Assembly (NCBI RefSeq): GCF_000367525.1 | Contig: NZ_HF570956.1 | Span: 724,854-788,853, forward strand | Direction of reading: 5' to 3' | Length of the DNA stretch: 64,000 nt | Source of the DNA: Phycicoccus elongatus Lp2 | Lineage (GTDB): Bacteria > Actinomycetota > Actinomycetes > Actinomycetales > Dermatophilaceae | In this document: positions 46,322-55,866 of the stretch, one piece after another | Position numbering within the stretch: position 1 is the stretch's first letter | How the letters are laid out: each line of letters begins with the position of its first letter | The notes under the pieces: generated by a model | What the model was told of the DNA's origin: nothing | What the model saw: the letters and a program-made list of their open reading frames with translations, nothing else | Database searches by the model: none | Position numbers and translations under genes: made by a program

Positions 46322-47305
46322 ATGAGCCTCGTGGACCGGTTCGACGCCTTTCAGCGGCGGCACCCGGTGATCGGCTTCCCCCTGGGCGTGATCTACAAGT
46401 TCTTCGATGACTCCGGTGGCTACCTCGCGGCCCTCATCACCTATTACGCCTTCGTCTCGCTGTTTCCGCTCCTCCTGCTCCTGGCGACGGTGCTGTCCTG
46501 GGTCCTGAGCAGCAGACCGGATCTCCAGGAGGAGATCATCGAGTCGGCACTCTCGCAGTTCCCGGTTGTCGGCGACCAACTGGGGAACCCGACCGCACTC
46601 AGCGGCGGCACGGCCGGCGTCATCGTCGGCGTTCTCGTGTCCGTCTACGGGGGACTGGGAGTCGGCAACGCCGTGCAGCACGCCCTCAACACGGTGTGGG
46701 CGATTCCACGCAACAGTCGACCCAATCCGATCACGGTGCGGCTGCGCAGCCTGGTGATCGTCCTGACCGCCGGACTGGCAATCGTCGGCACGACCACCCT
46801 GTCGACCCTCGCCGCGTTGCGTGTCGGGTGGTTCGGTCCTGCGGTGTCGATCACCATCACCCTGCTCGCCAACACCCTCGTGTTGCTGGGCGTCCAACGG
46901 TGGGCGGTCGCGCGCCGCATGCCGCCCACGGCGCACATCGCGGGCGCGCTCTTCGCCGCTGCCCTCTGGCAACTGATCCAGACCTACGGTGTCGTCTACA
47001 TCGGGCGCATCGTCAAGGAGTCCTCGGTGACCAATGGCGTCGTGGGCTTCGTGCTCGGTCTGCTCGCCTTCGTCTATCTCGTCGCGGTCGCCTTCGTCCT
47101 GAGCGCCGAACTCAATGTCGTGCGCGCGCGTCGGCTCTACCCGCGCGCGCTGCTCACGCCGTTCACCGATGACGTGGATCTCACCGACGCCGACCGGCAG
47201 ACGTATGCCGCGCAGGCCCGCTCGATGCGTACCAAGGGTTACGAGGAGATCGAGGTGACCTTCCGCCGCGACGGCGGCGGCCACGAAGACAGCGACGCCG
47301 TCTGA
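46322..47305 (+). CDS. YihY/BrkB-family inner membrane protein
   Basis: 327 residues with six hydrophobic segments; signature GYLAALITYYAFVSLFPLLLLLATVL near the N-terminus and GVVYIGRIVKESSVTNGVVGFVLGLLAFVYLVAVAFVLSAELNVVRARR near the C-terminal part. Once called RNase BN, the family has no settled function. Basic and acidic C-terminal tail of about 40 residues. 46 bases after the CoA ligase. Confidence 0.87.
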   Translation: MSLVDRFDAFQRRHPVIGFPLGVIYKFFDDSGGYLAALITYYAFVSLFPLLLLLATVLSWVLSSRPDLQEEIIESALSQFPVVGDQLGNPTALSGGTAGVIVGVLVSVYGGLGVGNAVQHALNTVWAIPRNSRPNPITVRLRSLVIVLTAGLAIVGTTTLSTLAALRVGWFGPAVSITITLLANTLVLLGVQRWAVARRMPPTAHIAGALFAAALWQLIQTYGVVYIGRIVKESSVTNGVVGFVLGLLAFVYLVAVAFVLSAELNVVRARRLYPRALLTPFTDDVDLTDADRQTYAAQARSMRTKGYEEIEVTFRRDGGGHEDSDAV

Positions 47306-47311
47306 CTTCTA

Positions 47312-47417
47312 GCGTCCGGCAAGTGGACGGCACACCAACCATCGTGCCGGACGCAGGATGCCAGGCCATCTCTTGCGTCCGGTGAGTGGACGCCAGAGCA
47401 ACCACTTTGCCGGACGC
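47312..47417. repeat. Two palindromic repeats upstream of the carboxylase gene
   Basis: First hairpin: GCGTCCGGCA (47312-47321) and TGCCGGACGC (47345-47354). Second: GCGTCCGG (47375-47382) and CCGGACGC (47410-47417). They share interior words (AGTGGACG) with each other; 47314-47332 is the reverse complement of 12569-12587. A dispersed repeat pair, possibly also terminating the YihY transcript. Confidence 0.65.
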
Positions 47418-47465
47418 AGGGTGATTACTCGCGAGTTACCCGGATCACATGACAGTCTGACGCGG

Positions 47466-50400
47466 GTGACCACGTTCTCGCGGATTGCCGTCGTCAACCG
47501 AGGTGAGGCCGCGATGCGCCTCATCCACGCCGTGCGTGACCTCAACGCCGCAACTCGACAAACCGGTGGTCACCAGATCGAGGTCATCGCCCTCCACACC
47601 GAGGGCGAGAAGCGGGCGATGTTCGTCCGCGAAGCCGATGTCGCCTACGACCTCGGACCCGCGGCCAACCGCCCGTATCTCGACCACGCCCTCCTCGAGC
47701 GCGCCCTCACGCAGACCCGCGCCGATGCCGCCTGGGTCGGCTGGGGGTTCGTCGCCGAGGACGCCGCCTTCGCCGATCTCTGCGCCCGGATCGGGGTGGC
47801 GTTCATCGGTCCGAGCGGTGAGGCGATGCGCAAACTCGGCGACAAGATCGGCTCCAAGCTGATCGCCGAGGAGGTCGGCGTTCCCGTCGCCCCGTGGAGC
47901 AAGGGCGGCGTCGAGACCCTCGGCGACGCCCTCGCCGTCGCGAACGACCTCGGCTACCCGCTCATGCTCAAGGCGACCGCGGGCGGTGGGGGCCGAGGCA
48001 TCCGCAAGGTGTCGAGCGACGACGAGCTCACCGCGGCATACCAATTGACGAGGGAGGAGGCGCAGCGCGCCTTCGGCTCCGGCGTGGTCTTCCTCGAGAG
48101 CCTGGTGACCGGGGCCCGTCACGTCGAGGTGCAGGTCATCGCCGACGGGCAGGGCACCGCCTGGGCGGTCGGCGTCCGCGACTGCTCGGTGCAGCGCCGC
48201 AACCAGAAGGTCATCGAGGAGTCCGCGTCCCCGGTCATGACGCGCGATCAGGCGCAGCTGCTCAAGGACAGCGCCGAGCGCCTCGCCATCGCCGTCGGGT
48301 ATGCCGGTGCCGGCACCGTCGAGTTCCTCTTCCAACCCCAGGACGGCACCTTCGCCTTCCTCGAGGTCAACACGCGTCTCCAGGTCGAGCACCCGATCAC
48401 CGAGGAGGTGACCGGCCTGGACCTGGTCAAGCTGCAGATCCACGTCGCGCAGGGAGGGCGGCTGGAGGGCGAACGCCCGGCCGAGAACGGCCACGCCGTC
48501 GAGGCCCGCCTCAATGCCGAGGACCCGGATCGCGATTTCGCGCCGAGCCCGGGCCACATCAGCCTGCTCGAACTCCCGGCCGGCCCGGGCATCCGCGTCG
48601 ACACCGGTGTCGGAGAGGGAGATTCGATCCCGGCCGACTTCGACTCGATGATCGCCAAGATCATCGCGTGGGGACGCGACCGGGACGAGGCTCTCGCCCG
48701 GCTGCGCCGCGCCATGGATGAGACGACCGTCGTCATCGAGGGCGGCTCGACCAACAAGTCCTTCATCCTCGACCTGCTGGCCCAGCCCGAGGTCATCGAC
48801 GGCAGCGCCGACACCGGCTGGATCGACCGCGTGCGCGGCGAGGGCAGGCTGATCGCGCATCAGCACAGCGGCGTCGCTCTCGTCGCCGCTGGCATCGAGG
48901 CCTACCTCGATGAGGAGGCCGTCGAGCGCGCTCGCCTCCTGGAGACCGCACGGGGTGGCCGCCCGCAGGCCCAGCACCGCGTCGGCCAGTCGGTCGACCT
49001 CAAGTTGCGCGGTGCGGCCTACAAGGTCACCGTCCTGCGTATCGGGCCCCACCGCTTCCGCGTCGCCATCACCGGCGCCGGCACGGCCACGGTCGATGCC
49101 GATCTCGACGTGATCAACGACTATGCCAGCCGGATCCGCATCGGCGATCGCACTCACCGCCTCGTCACGGCCACCCACGGCCCGACCCAGCTCGTCGAGG
49201 TCGACGGGGTCACCCATCGCGTGAGTCGTGACGAGGGTGGCGTGTTGCGTTCTCCGGCGCCGGCACTCGTCGTCGCGACCCCCGCATCGACCGGCGACGA
49301 ACTGGCAGAGGGCGCCCCGGCCATCGTCCTCGAGTCGATGAAGATGGAGACCGTCCTGCCCGCCCCCTTCGCCGGTGTCGTGCGGGAGGTGCTCGTGGCC
49401 GCCGGCCACCAGGTGGAGACGGGCGCGCCTCTCCTGCGGATCGACCCGGTGGTCGACGACGAGGGAGCGGAGGCCGCCCCGGCTGCCGCGGAGGAGTCGG
49501 TCGACCTCGACCTGGCCTACGAAGCGGCCGACGGCAGCGATGCGCTGGCGCAGGGTCGTGCCGACATCGAGGCGATGCTGCTCGGCTATGACGTGGACCC
49601 GCAGGACGACGGTGGCACCCTGCAGCGCTACCTCGCCGAGCGCGAGCGCCGCCAGGGCGACTCGGGACTGACGAGCGAGGAGCTCGACCTGCTCGAGGTC
49701 TTTGCCGATTTCGCCGAGTTGTCCCGCAATCGCCCGGTCGGTGACGACGAACACTCCGAGAACCAGGTGCACTCGCCCCGCGAGCACTTCCACACCTACC
49801 TGCAGAGCCTCGACGCCGAACGCGGCGGCCTGCCCGAGGCCTTCCGGTCCAAGTTGGCGCGGGTGGCCCGCCACTACGACGTCAGTTCGCTCGACCGGTC
49901 ACCCGAGCTCGAGGCCGCGGTCTTCCGGATCTTCTTGGCCCAGCAACGCTCCACCCCCGATGTCCTCATCGCGACGGCTCTGCTGCAGGAGTGGATCGAC
50001 GAGCCGCCGCCCTCCGGTGACCTCGGCGACCGCGCGCGCGACGTGCTCGATCGCCTGGTCGTGGCGACCCAGTTGCGGTTCCCGGTCGTCGGCGACCTCG
50101 CGCGAAGCGTGCGTTTCCGCTGGTTCGACCAGCCGGGCGTCGATGAGGACCGCTCGAGCGTCCTGGCCAGGGTCGGCCCCGAGATCGAGGCGATCGCTGG
50201 CCTGCCGACCGGGGACGAGCGCAGTGCGCGCCTCGATGCTCTGGCCGGCATTCCCGAGCGCATCGTGTCCTTCCTCGGGCGACGATTCGAGAACGGGCTG
50301 CCCGAGACCGAGCCGATGCTTGCTGTCCTCATCAAGCGGCACTACCACGAGCACGCCATCTCCGAGGTGGGCGAGACCCAGATCCACGGGCGACCCTTTG

Positions 50401-52970
50401 CCACCGCCGACTACACCCTCGACGGCCGCTACTCGCACCTGGTGAGCACCATCGCAAATCACGACGAGTTGACTCCCGACAGCGAGTTCACCGCCGACCT
50501 CACGGCGCAGGTCGAGTCGCGGGAGGAAGGGGTCGAGGGCGTCGTCGACCTCTACCTGCACTGGCCAGAGGCGCCCGCCTCCGATGACGAGGCGTCGGCT
50601 CAATTGGCCGCCACCCTGGCTGCCCTGCCGGTCACCCACACCGTGCGCCGCATCGCCGTCGGGGTGGCCCCGGGCGATGCCCGCGAGGTGGGCTACTTCA
50701 CCTTCCGCCCCGCCGGGGATGGCGCGCTCACCGAGGACCTCCTCGTCCGCAACGTCCACCCGATGGTTGGGCGTCGCCTCAACCTCTGGCGGCTGCGCGA
50801 CTTCGACCTGACCCGCCTCGAGGGGCCGACCGATGTCCTGCTGCTCAAGGGCCAGGCCAAGGGCAACGCCGCCGACCAGCGGCTCTTCGCGTTGGCCCAG
50901 GTGCGCCAGTTCAGCGTCGCCCGCGACGAGGCCGGCAACGTTGTCGCCCTCCCGCATCTCGAGCGCGCCATCGCGAACTGTCTCGAGGGGATCCGTCGCG
51001 CCCGGGCTGCGGCGGGGTCCGGCGGCGCCCGACTGGACATGAACCACGTGTGGTTGCACGTCTGGCCGCCGGTGTCGGCCGATCTCGACCAACTCACCGC
51101 CCTCGAGAGCCGGATCGCACCGATGACGGCCGGGGCCGGCATCGAGGAACTCCGGATCGAGGGGCGTCTGGCCGGAGCCGGCGGCTCGATCACCCCGATC
51201 GTCGTCAAGTTCCGCGCCCTGCCGGGCAGCGGCATCGTCACGACCTTCGAGGAGCCCGCCACCGAGCGCCTCGCACCTCTCGACGGGTATGCCGAGAAGG
51301 TCGTCCGCGCCCGGCGGCGCGGCTTGGTCTATCCCTACGAATTGGTGTCGATGGTGGCCGGCGGTGGAGGCACGGCCGTCGAGCACGACCTCGACGCGTC
51401 CGGGCGCCTCGTCCCCGTGGACCGGCCCTACGGCCAGAACACGGCAGGCATCATCTGCGGCGTCGTCACCACCCCGACCGGCTTGCACCCCGAAGGCGTG
51501 ACCCGCGTGCTGCTCTGCGGCGACCCGCTGCGCAGCCTGGGATCGGTCGCCGAGGCCGAGTGCGCCCGGATCATGGCAGCGATCGACCTCGCCGAGGAGA
51601 TGGGTGTGCCGGTCGAGTGGTTCGCGCTGTCGGCCGGTGCCCGGATCGCGATGGACTCGGGCACGGAGAACATGGACTGGATCGCCAAAGCGCTCCGGCG
51701 GATCGTCGACTTCACCCAGGCCGGTGGCGAGATCAACGTCGTCGTCGCCGGGATCAATGTCGGCGCCCAGCCCTATTGGAACGCGGAAGCGACGATGCTC
51801 ATGCACTGCAAGGGCGTGCTCATCATGACGCCCGACTCGGCCATGGTCCTCACCGGCAAGCAGTCGCTCGACTTCTCCGGTGGCGTCTCGGCCGAGGACA
51901 ACTTCGGCATCGGTGGCTACGACCGCGTCATGGGGCCCAATGGGCAGGCGCAGTACTGGGCGAAGGACCTCGCCGAGGCCTACGGCATCCTGCTCGAGCA
52001 CTACGACCACACCTGGGTGGCGCCGGGGGAGGCCACGCCTCGCCGCGCCCAGACGAGCGATCCCACGGATCGTGACGTCACGGCATACCCCCACGACCCG
52101 AAGGACAGCGGATTCACCACGGTCGGCGACATCTTCAGCAAGCAGACCAACCCCGACCGCAAGAAGGCCTTCGACATCCGCACCCTCATGCGGTCGGTCA
52201 CCGACCAGGACCACCCGATGCTCGAGCGCTGGGCAGGGATGGCCGATGCCGAGACCTCGGTGGTCACCGACGCCCACATCGGTGGAATTCCGGTGTGCCT
52301 CATCGGGATCGAGAGCAAGTCGGTCGCGCGCCGTGGCTTCCCGCCCACGGACGGCCCGGACAGTTACACCGCCGGCACGCTCTTCCCGAAGTCGAGCAAG
52401 AAGACCGCCCGCGGTATCAACGCCGCGTCCGGCAACCGGCCGCTCGTCGTGCTGGCCAACCTGTCGGGCTTCGACGGATCTCCGGAGTCGATGCGCAAAC
52501 TGCAGTTGGAGTACGGCGCGGAGATCGGTCGCGCGATCGTCAACTTCAAGGGCCGGATCGTCTTCGTCGTCGTCTCGCGCTACCACGGCGGAGCCTTCGT
52601 GGTCTTCTCCAAAGCGCTGAACGACGACATGACCGTGCTCGCGGTCGAGGGGTCCTTCGCGTCGGTGATCGGCGGGGCACCGGCCGCCGCCGTCGTCTTC
52701 GCCCGGGACGTCGATGCGCGGACCGCCAAGGACCCGCGGGTCGCCGATCTGGAGGATCAGGTGCGCAATGCCGCCGGCTCGCAGCGCGCCGGTCTCGTCG
52801 CCCAACTCGACGAGACGAGGCAGGCGGTCCGCGCCGAAGTCCTCGGCCAGGTCGCCTCAGAATTCGACGGCGTGCACTCGATCCACCGCGCCGTCGAGGT
52901 CGGCTCGGTCGACGAGGTCATCGCTGCCCGGGACCTGCGACCACGGATCATCGCGGCGCTCGAGTCGTGA
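47466..52970 (+). CDS. Single-chain acyl-CoA carboxylase (BC-BCCP-CT fusion)
   Basis: 1,834 residues from GTG 47466. Biotin carboxylase domain about 1-450 (ATP-grasp loop KATAGGGGRGIRKV, catalytic FLEVNTRLQVEHPITEEVTG), biotinylation site ESMKME with Lys626, a central region about 700-1250 without known motif, then a carboxyltransferase domain from about 1260 (GLVYPYELVSMVAGGGGTAVEHDLD, GKQSLDFSGGVSAEDNFGIGGYDRVMGPNGQAQYW, SRYHGGAFVVFSKALNDDM). This order is that of eukaryotic acetyl-CoA carboxylase; actinobacteria usually use separate AccA/AccD proteins. Called fused acetyl/propionyl-CoA carboxylase in databases. Substrate not predictable. Its stop overlaps the next gene. Confidence 0.9.
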   Translation: MTTFSRIAVVNRGEAAMRLIHAVRDLNAATRQTGGHQIEVIALHTEGEKRAMFVREADVAYDLGPAANRPYLDHALLERALTQTRADAAWVGWGFVAEDAAFADLCARIGVAFIGPSGEAMRKLGDKIGSKLIAEEVGVPVAPWSKGGVETLGDALAVANDLGYPLMLKATAGGGGRGIRKVSSDDELTAAYQLTREEAQRAFGSGVVFLESLVTGARHVEVQVIADGQGTAWAVGVRDCSVQRRNQKVIEESASPVMTRDQAQLLKDSAERLAIAVGYAGAGTVEFLFQPQDGTFAFLEVNTRLQVEHPITEEVTGLDLVKLQIHVAQGGRLEGERPAENGHAVEARLNAEDPDRDFAPSPGHISLLELPAGPGIRVDTGVGEGDSIPADFDSMIAKIIAWGRDRDEALARLRRAMDETTVVIEGGSTNKSFILDLLAQPEVIDGSADTGWIDRVRGEGRLIAHQHSGVALVAAGIEAYLDEEAVERARLLETARGGRPQAQHRVGQSVDLKLRGAAYKVTVLRIGPHRFRVAITGAGTATVDADLDVINDYASRIRIGDRTHRLVTATHGPTQLVEVDGVTHRVSRDEGGVLRSPAPALVVATPASTGDELAEGAPAIVLESMKMETVLPAPFAGVVREVLVAAGHQVETGAPLLRIDPVVDDEGAEAAPAAAEESVDLDLAYEAADGSDALAQGRADIEAMLLGYDVDPQDDGGTLQRYLAERERRQGDSGLTSEELDLLEVFADFAELSRNRPVGDDEHSENQVHSPREHFHTYLQSLDAERGGLPEAFRSKLARVARHYDVSSLDRSPELEAAVFRIFLAQQRSTPDVLIATALLQEWIDEPPPSGDLGDRARDVLDRLVVATQLRFPVVGDLARSVRFRWFDQPGVDEDRSSVLARVGPEIEAIAGLPTGDERSARLDALAGIPERIVSFLGRRFENGLPETEPMLAVLIKRHYHEHAISEVGETQIHGRPFATADYTLDGRYSHLVSTIANHDELTPDSEFTADLTAQVESREEGVEGVVDLYLHWPEAPASDDEASAQLAATLAALPVTHTVRRIAVGVAPGDAREVGYFTFRPAGDGALTEDLLVRNVHPMVGRRLNLWRLRDFDLTRLEGPTDVLLLKGQAKGNAADQRLFALAQVRQFSVARDEAGNVVALPHLERAIANCLEGIRRARAAAGSGGARLDMNHVWLHVWPPVSADLDQLTALESRIAPMTAGAGIEELRIEGRLAGAGGSITPIVVKFRALPGSGIVTTFEEPATERLAPLDGYAEKVVRARRRGLVYPYELVSMVAGGGGTAVEHDLDASGRLVPVDRPYGQNTAGIICGVVTTPTGLHPEGVTRVLLCGDPLRSLGSVAEAECARIMAAIDLAEEMGVPVEWFALSAGARIAMDSGTENMDWIAKALRRIVDFTQAGGEINVVVAGINVGAQPYWNAEATMLMHCKGVLIMTPDSAMVLTGKQSLDFSGGVSAEDNFGIGGYDRVMGPNGQAQYWAKDLAEAYGILLEHYDHTWVAPGEATPRRAQTSDPTDRDVTAYPHDPKDSGFTTVGDIFSKQTNPDRKKAFDIRTLMRSVTDQDHPMLERWAGMADAETSVVTDAHIGGIPVCLIGIESKSVARRGFPPTDGPDSYTAGTLFPKSSKKTARGINAASGNRPLVVLANLSGFDGSPESMRKLQLEYGAEIGRAIVNFKGRIVFVVVSRYHGGAFVVFSKALNDDMTVLAVEGSFASVIGGAPAAAVVFARDVDARTAKDPRVADLEDQVRNAAGSQRAGLVAQLDETRQAVRAEVLGQVASEFDGVHSIHRAVEVGSVDEVIAARDLRPRIIAALES

Positions 52971-53572
52971 CCACGCAGCGGCCGCGTGTCGTCGCCGTCA
53001 GCCGGGACGACCAGCATCGCTTCAGCAAGGTGCCGGTCGACATGATCGTGCTGGTCGAAGGGCTCGGGGTCGACGGCGATGCGCACTCGGGGACCACGGT
53101 CCAACACCTGTCCCGGGTCCGGCGTGATCCGACGACCCCGAACCTGCGTCAGGTCCACCTGATCCACGACGAGTTGCTCGACGAGGCCCGGGCGGCGGGG
53201 CACGAGATCGGGCCGGGATCGTTGGGGGAGAACATCCTCACCGCCGGAATCGACCTGCTCGGGCTCCCGACCGACACCAGACTCCACCTCGGTGAGGCAG
53301 TGCTGCGTGTCACCGGCCTGCGCAATCCGTGCCGTCAGATCAACGACCTCTCGCCGGACCTGCTCAAGATCTGCGTCGAGCGGGCCGATGGCGTCGCGAC
53401 CGACAGCGATGTCGACCTCGGCCCCACGGGTGGAACGGTTTCGCGGGACGGACAGCCGATCCGACGCAAGGCCGGGATCATGGCCGTCGTCGAGCGCGGT
53501 GGCCAGGTGGTGCCGGGTGACGTGATCACCGTCGAGCTGCCGGATGGCCACGTGCCGCTGGAGCCGGTCTGA
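52967..53572 (+). CDS. MOSC-domain protein
   Basis: 201 residues from GTG 52967 (overlapping the carboxylase stop). MOSC features: VVAVSRDDQHRFSKVPVDMIVLVEGLGVDGDAHSG, PGSLGENIL, and RVTGLRNPCRQIND with the conserved Cys in the sulfur/molybdenum-binding position. MOSC domains carry or transfer sulfur for molybdenum cofactor chemistry. It opens the molybdoenzyme gene group that follows, 16 bases upstream of the fusion gene. Confidence 0.88.
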   Translation: MTTQRPRVVAVSRDDQHRFSKVPVDMIVLVEGLGVDGDAHSGTTVQHLSRVRRDPTTPNLRQVHLIHDELLDEARAAGHEIGPGSLGENILTAGIDLLGLPTDTRLHLGEAVLRVTGLRNPCRQINDLSPDLLKICVERADGVATDSDVDLGPTGGTVSRDGQPIRRKAGIMAVVERGGQVVPGDVITVELPDGHVPLEPV

Positions 53573-53588
53573 TGGAGGACGACCGCTG

Positions 53589-54971
53589 ATGACTGGCCCC
53601 CTGCGCGTCGAGGGTTCGACGGGTGACTGGATCCGCCCGCGACTGCTGCCCTGGGGCCGACACGGATGTCCCGCCGGGGCCGTGGTGCCAACCCGTTTCG
53701 ACCGCATCGTGCGGGTGCTGCACCCGGCGGGCGACGGTCGCACCTGGGCGGAGGTGGCCGCGACCATCGACAGGGTCATGCATGGCCTGGTGCAGTGGGC
53801 GTGCATTTCGGAGACCTTCGACGGACGTGGTCGCTCGAGAGACGTGGATCCCGAGGAGGGCTCGATCCCAGCGGGGACCTTGGGCATGGTGCTCGACCAC
53901 TGCCCCGCCAGCAGCGACGTCTTCCACGCCGTGTGGGACGGATTCGGCGCGTGGGAGGCGCCGGCTCGAGGCGAGCCCGATCAGCTGTCGCTGCCCCACC
54001 GCACCTATCGCGTGTTCACCGCACCCAAGGAGCCGGTGACGGCCTGGCCGGGTTTCAGCCCGCACTGGCCCCAGTCGGCAAACCTCATCTGGCCGGCGGA
54101 CCACTCCTGGTGCATCGCCACCGAGATCGACTGGGACTTCACGCTCATCGCCTGCGCCGAGGAGGTGGCCGCAGTCCTCCTGGCCGATCCCCGGCTCGAA
54201 GCCTTCGCGGTGGCCGCCGAGGACGACCTGAGCTGGCTCGGCGACACGGTCAACCCCCGTCCCGCCTGGCTGGAGTCCATGGCGACGGCGCAACGCCCGG
54301 CCGAGCCACCCGCGACCGCCGTCACCCACGTCGCCGGCCTGGTCCTCGCGGCGGGGGCGGGCAGTCGCTACGGAGGGCCCAAGGCCCTCGTGCGGGACCC
54401 GGACGACGACCTCACCTGGGTGGAGCGGTCGGTATGCCGTCTCGCGGCATCCGGGGTGAGAGTCATCGCCGTCGTGGTCGGGGCCGAGGCAGACGACGTG
54501 AGTGAGATTTTGCTCTCCGGTGCGTGGGCGCGGGTCTGGTCGCCCCCGGAACCGGTCTCGGTCGTCATCGTCGACGCGGACGACTGGGCGGAGGGGATGG
54601 GGGCATCGCTGCGCGCCGGGCTCGACGCGATCGCCGACGCCTTCCCTGCCGAGATCGAGGCCCTGCTCGTCACCCTCGTGGACCTGCCCGACGTGACGAG
54701 CGAGGTGCATCGCCGCGTGATCCATTCCGCAGCCCATCAAGCCCCACACCGAGGCGAGTTGGCTGCGGGACTGTGGCGCGCGGCCTACGCCGGAGTGCCG
54801 GGGCACCCGGTGCTCATCGGACGCGACCACTGGGCCGGCGTCGCCACGTCGGCGACCGGCGACCGGGGGGCGCGTGAGTATCTGGCGACCAACCAGCCCC
54901 TTCTGGTCGAGTGCGGCGACCTCGCCTCCGGTCGGGACGTGGACACCCCGGGGGGTCGTGCGCAAGGGTGA
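53589..54971 (+). CDS. Uncharacterised domain fused to MocA-type cytidylyltransferase
   Basis: 460 residues from ATG 53589. Residues 1-235 form an uncharacterised domain (GDWIRPRLLPWGRHG, VVPTRFDRIVRVLHPAGDG, FWPAD-like IWPADHSWCIATEIDWDFTLI) that I know from stand-alone actinobacterial proteins. Residues 248-460 are a nucleotidyltransferase: nucleotide-binding LAAGAGSRYGGPKAL at 253-267, ADDWAEGMGASLRAGLDAI and VDLPDVTSEVHRRVI. The latter type makes molybdopterin cytosine dinucleotide, the cofactor of xanthine dehydrogenase/CO dehydrogenase family enzymes, which fits the cox genes downstream. One continuous frame, so a true fusion. Confidence 0.82.
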   Translation: MTGPLRVEGSTGDWIRPRLLPWGRHGCPAGAVVPTRFDRIVRVLHPAGDGRTWAEVAATIDRVMHGLVQWACISETFDGRGRSRDVDPEEGSIPAGTLGMVLDHCPASSDVFHAVWDGFGAWEAPARGEPDQLSLPHRTYRVFTAPKEPVTAWPGFSPHWPQSANLIWPADHSWCIATEIDWDFTLIACAEEVAAVLLADPRLEAFAVAAEDDLSWLGDTVNPRPAWLESMATAQRPAEPPATAVTHVAGLVLAAGAGSRYGGPKALVRDPDDDLTWVERSVCRLAASGVRVIAVVVGAEADDVSEILLSGAWARVWSPPEPVSVVIVDADDWAEGMGASLRAGLDAIADAFPAEIEALLVTLVDLPDVTSEVHRRVIHSAAHQAPHRGELAAGLWRAAYAGVPGHPVLIGRDHWAGVATSATGDRGAREYLATNQPLLVECGDLASGRDVDTPGGRAQG

Positions 54972-54975
54972 CCCC

Positions 54976-55866
54976 ATGGATCCAGCCACCGCCTTCCCCG
55001 ATCCAGCATCCCTCGCGGCGGCGGTGGGCGAGACCGGATACCTCGCCGACGACGACCTCGCCACCGTGGCCTGGCTCGCGATGCGCCTCGGGCGGCCGCT
55101 CCTCATGGAGGGCGAGCCCGGCACGGGCAAGACTGCGCTCGCCGAAGCCCTCGCCGACGCCTTGGACGTGCCGCTGATCCGCTTGCAGTGCTATGAGGGC
55201 ATCGACGCGACCCAGGCCCTCTACGACTGGGACTTCCCGCGCCAGATCCTGCACGTCCGCGCCCTCGAGGCGGTGGCCGGAGGACCGCGCGATGTCGGTG
55301 AAGTGGAGGAGAGCCTCTTCGACGACCGCTTCCTGCTCGCCCGCCCGGTGCTGCGCGCCCTGCGCGAGTCGCCCTGCGTGCTGCTCGTCGACGAGATCGA
55401 CCGGGCCGACGACGAGTTCGAGGCCTTCCTCCTCGAGGTGCTCTCGACCTGGTCGGTGACCATCCCCGAGCTCGGCACCGTGGTCGCCGCGACGCCACCC
55501 GTGGTCGTGCTCACGAGCAATCGCACCCGTGAGCTCCACGACGCCCTCAAACGGCGGTGTCTCTATCACTGGGTGGAGCATCCTGGGCTCGAACGCGAGT
55601 TGGCGATCGTCCGCGCGCGCACACCCGAGGTGCCGGAGGCCCTTGCGGCACAGGTGGTCCGGGCCGTGCACGCCATGCGCTCCGACACCGAGTTGCTCAA
55701 GCCGCCGGGGGTCGCCGAGACCCTGGACTGGGCCAGGGCACTGCAGACCCTTGGCACCCGGGAGCTCGACACCGGGTCCGCTGCCCGCACCCTCGGAGTC
55801 GCCCTGAAGTATCGCGAGGATGCCCAGCGGATCTCGGCGGCGCTCGACCGGATCCTCACCCCATGA
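54976..55866 (+). CDS. coxD: CoxD-like AAA+ ATPase (MoxR family)
   Basis: 296 residues from ATG 54976. Walker A GEPGTGKT near residues 46-53, Walker B VLLVDEIDRADDEFEAFLLEVL, sensor TSNRTRELHDALKRRCLYHW. MoxR-type chaperone that in carboxydotrophs helps assemble the [CuSMoO2] centre or a related molybdenum site of the hydroxylase. Four bases from the MocA fusion, overlaps coxE. Confidence 0.9.
   Translation: MDPATAFPDPASLAAAVGETGYLADDDLATVAWLAMRLGRPLLMEGEPGTGKTALAEALADALDVPLIRLQCYEGIDATQALYDWDFPRQILHVRALEAVAGGPRDVGEVEESLFDDRFLLARPVLRALRESPCVLLVDEIDRADDEFEAFLLEVLSTWSVTIPELGTVVAATPPVVVLTSNRTRELHDALKRRCLYHWVEHPGLERELAIVRARTPEVPEALAAQVVRAVHAMRSDTELLKPPGVAETLDWARALQTLGTRELDTGSAARTLGVALKYREDAQRISAALDRILTP

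Noticed and set aside
49899-52805. 968-codon minus-strand frame across the carboxylase gene
   Set aside because: Shadow frame; the plus strand contains an unbroken carboxylase with catalytic motifs.
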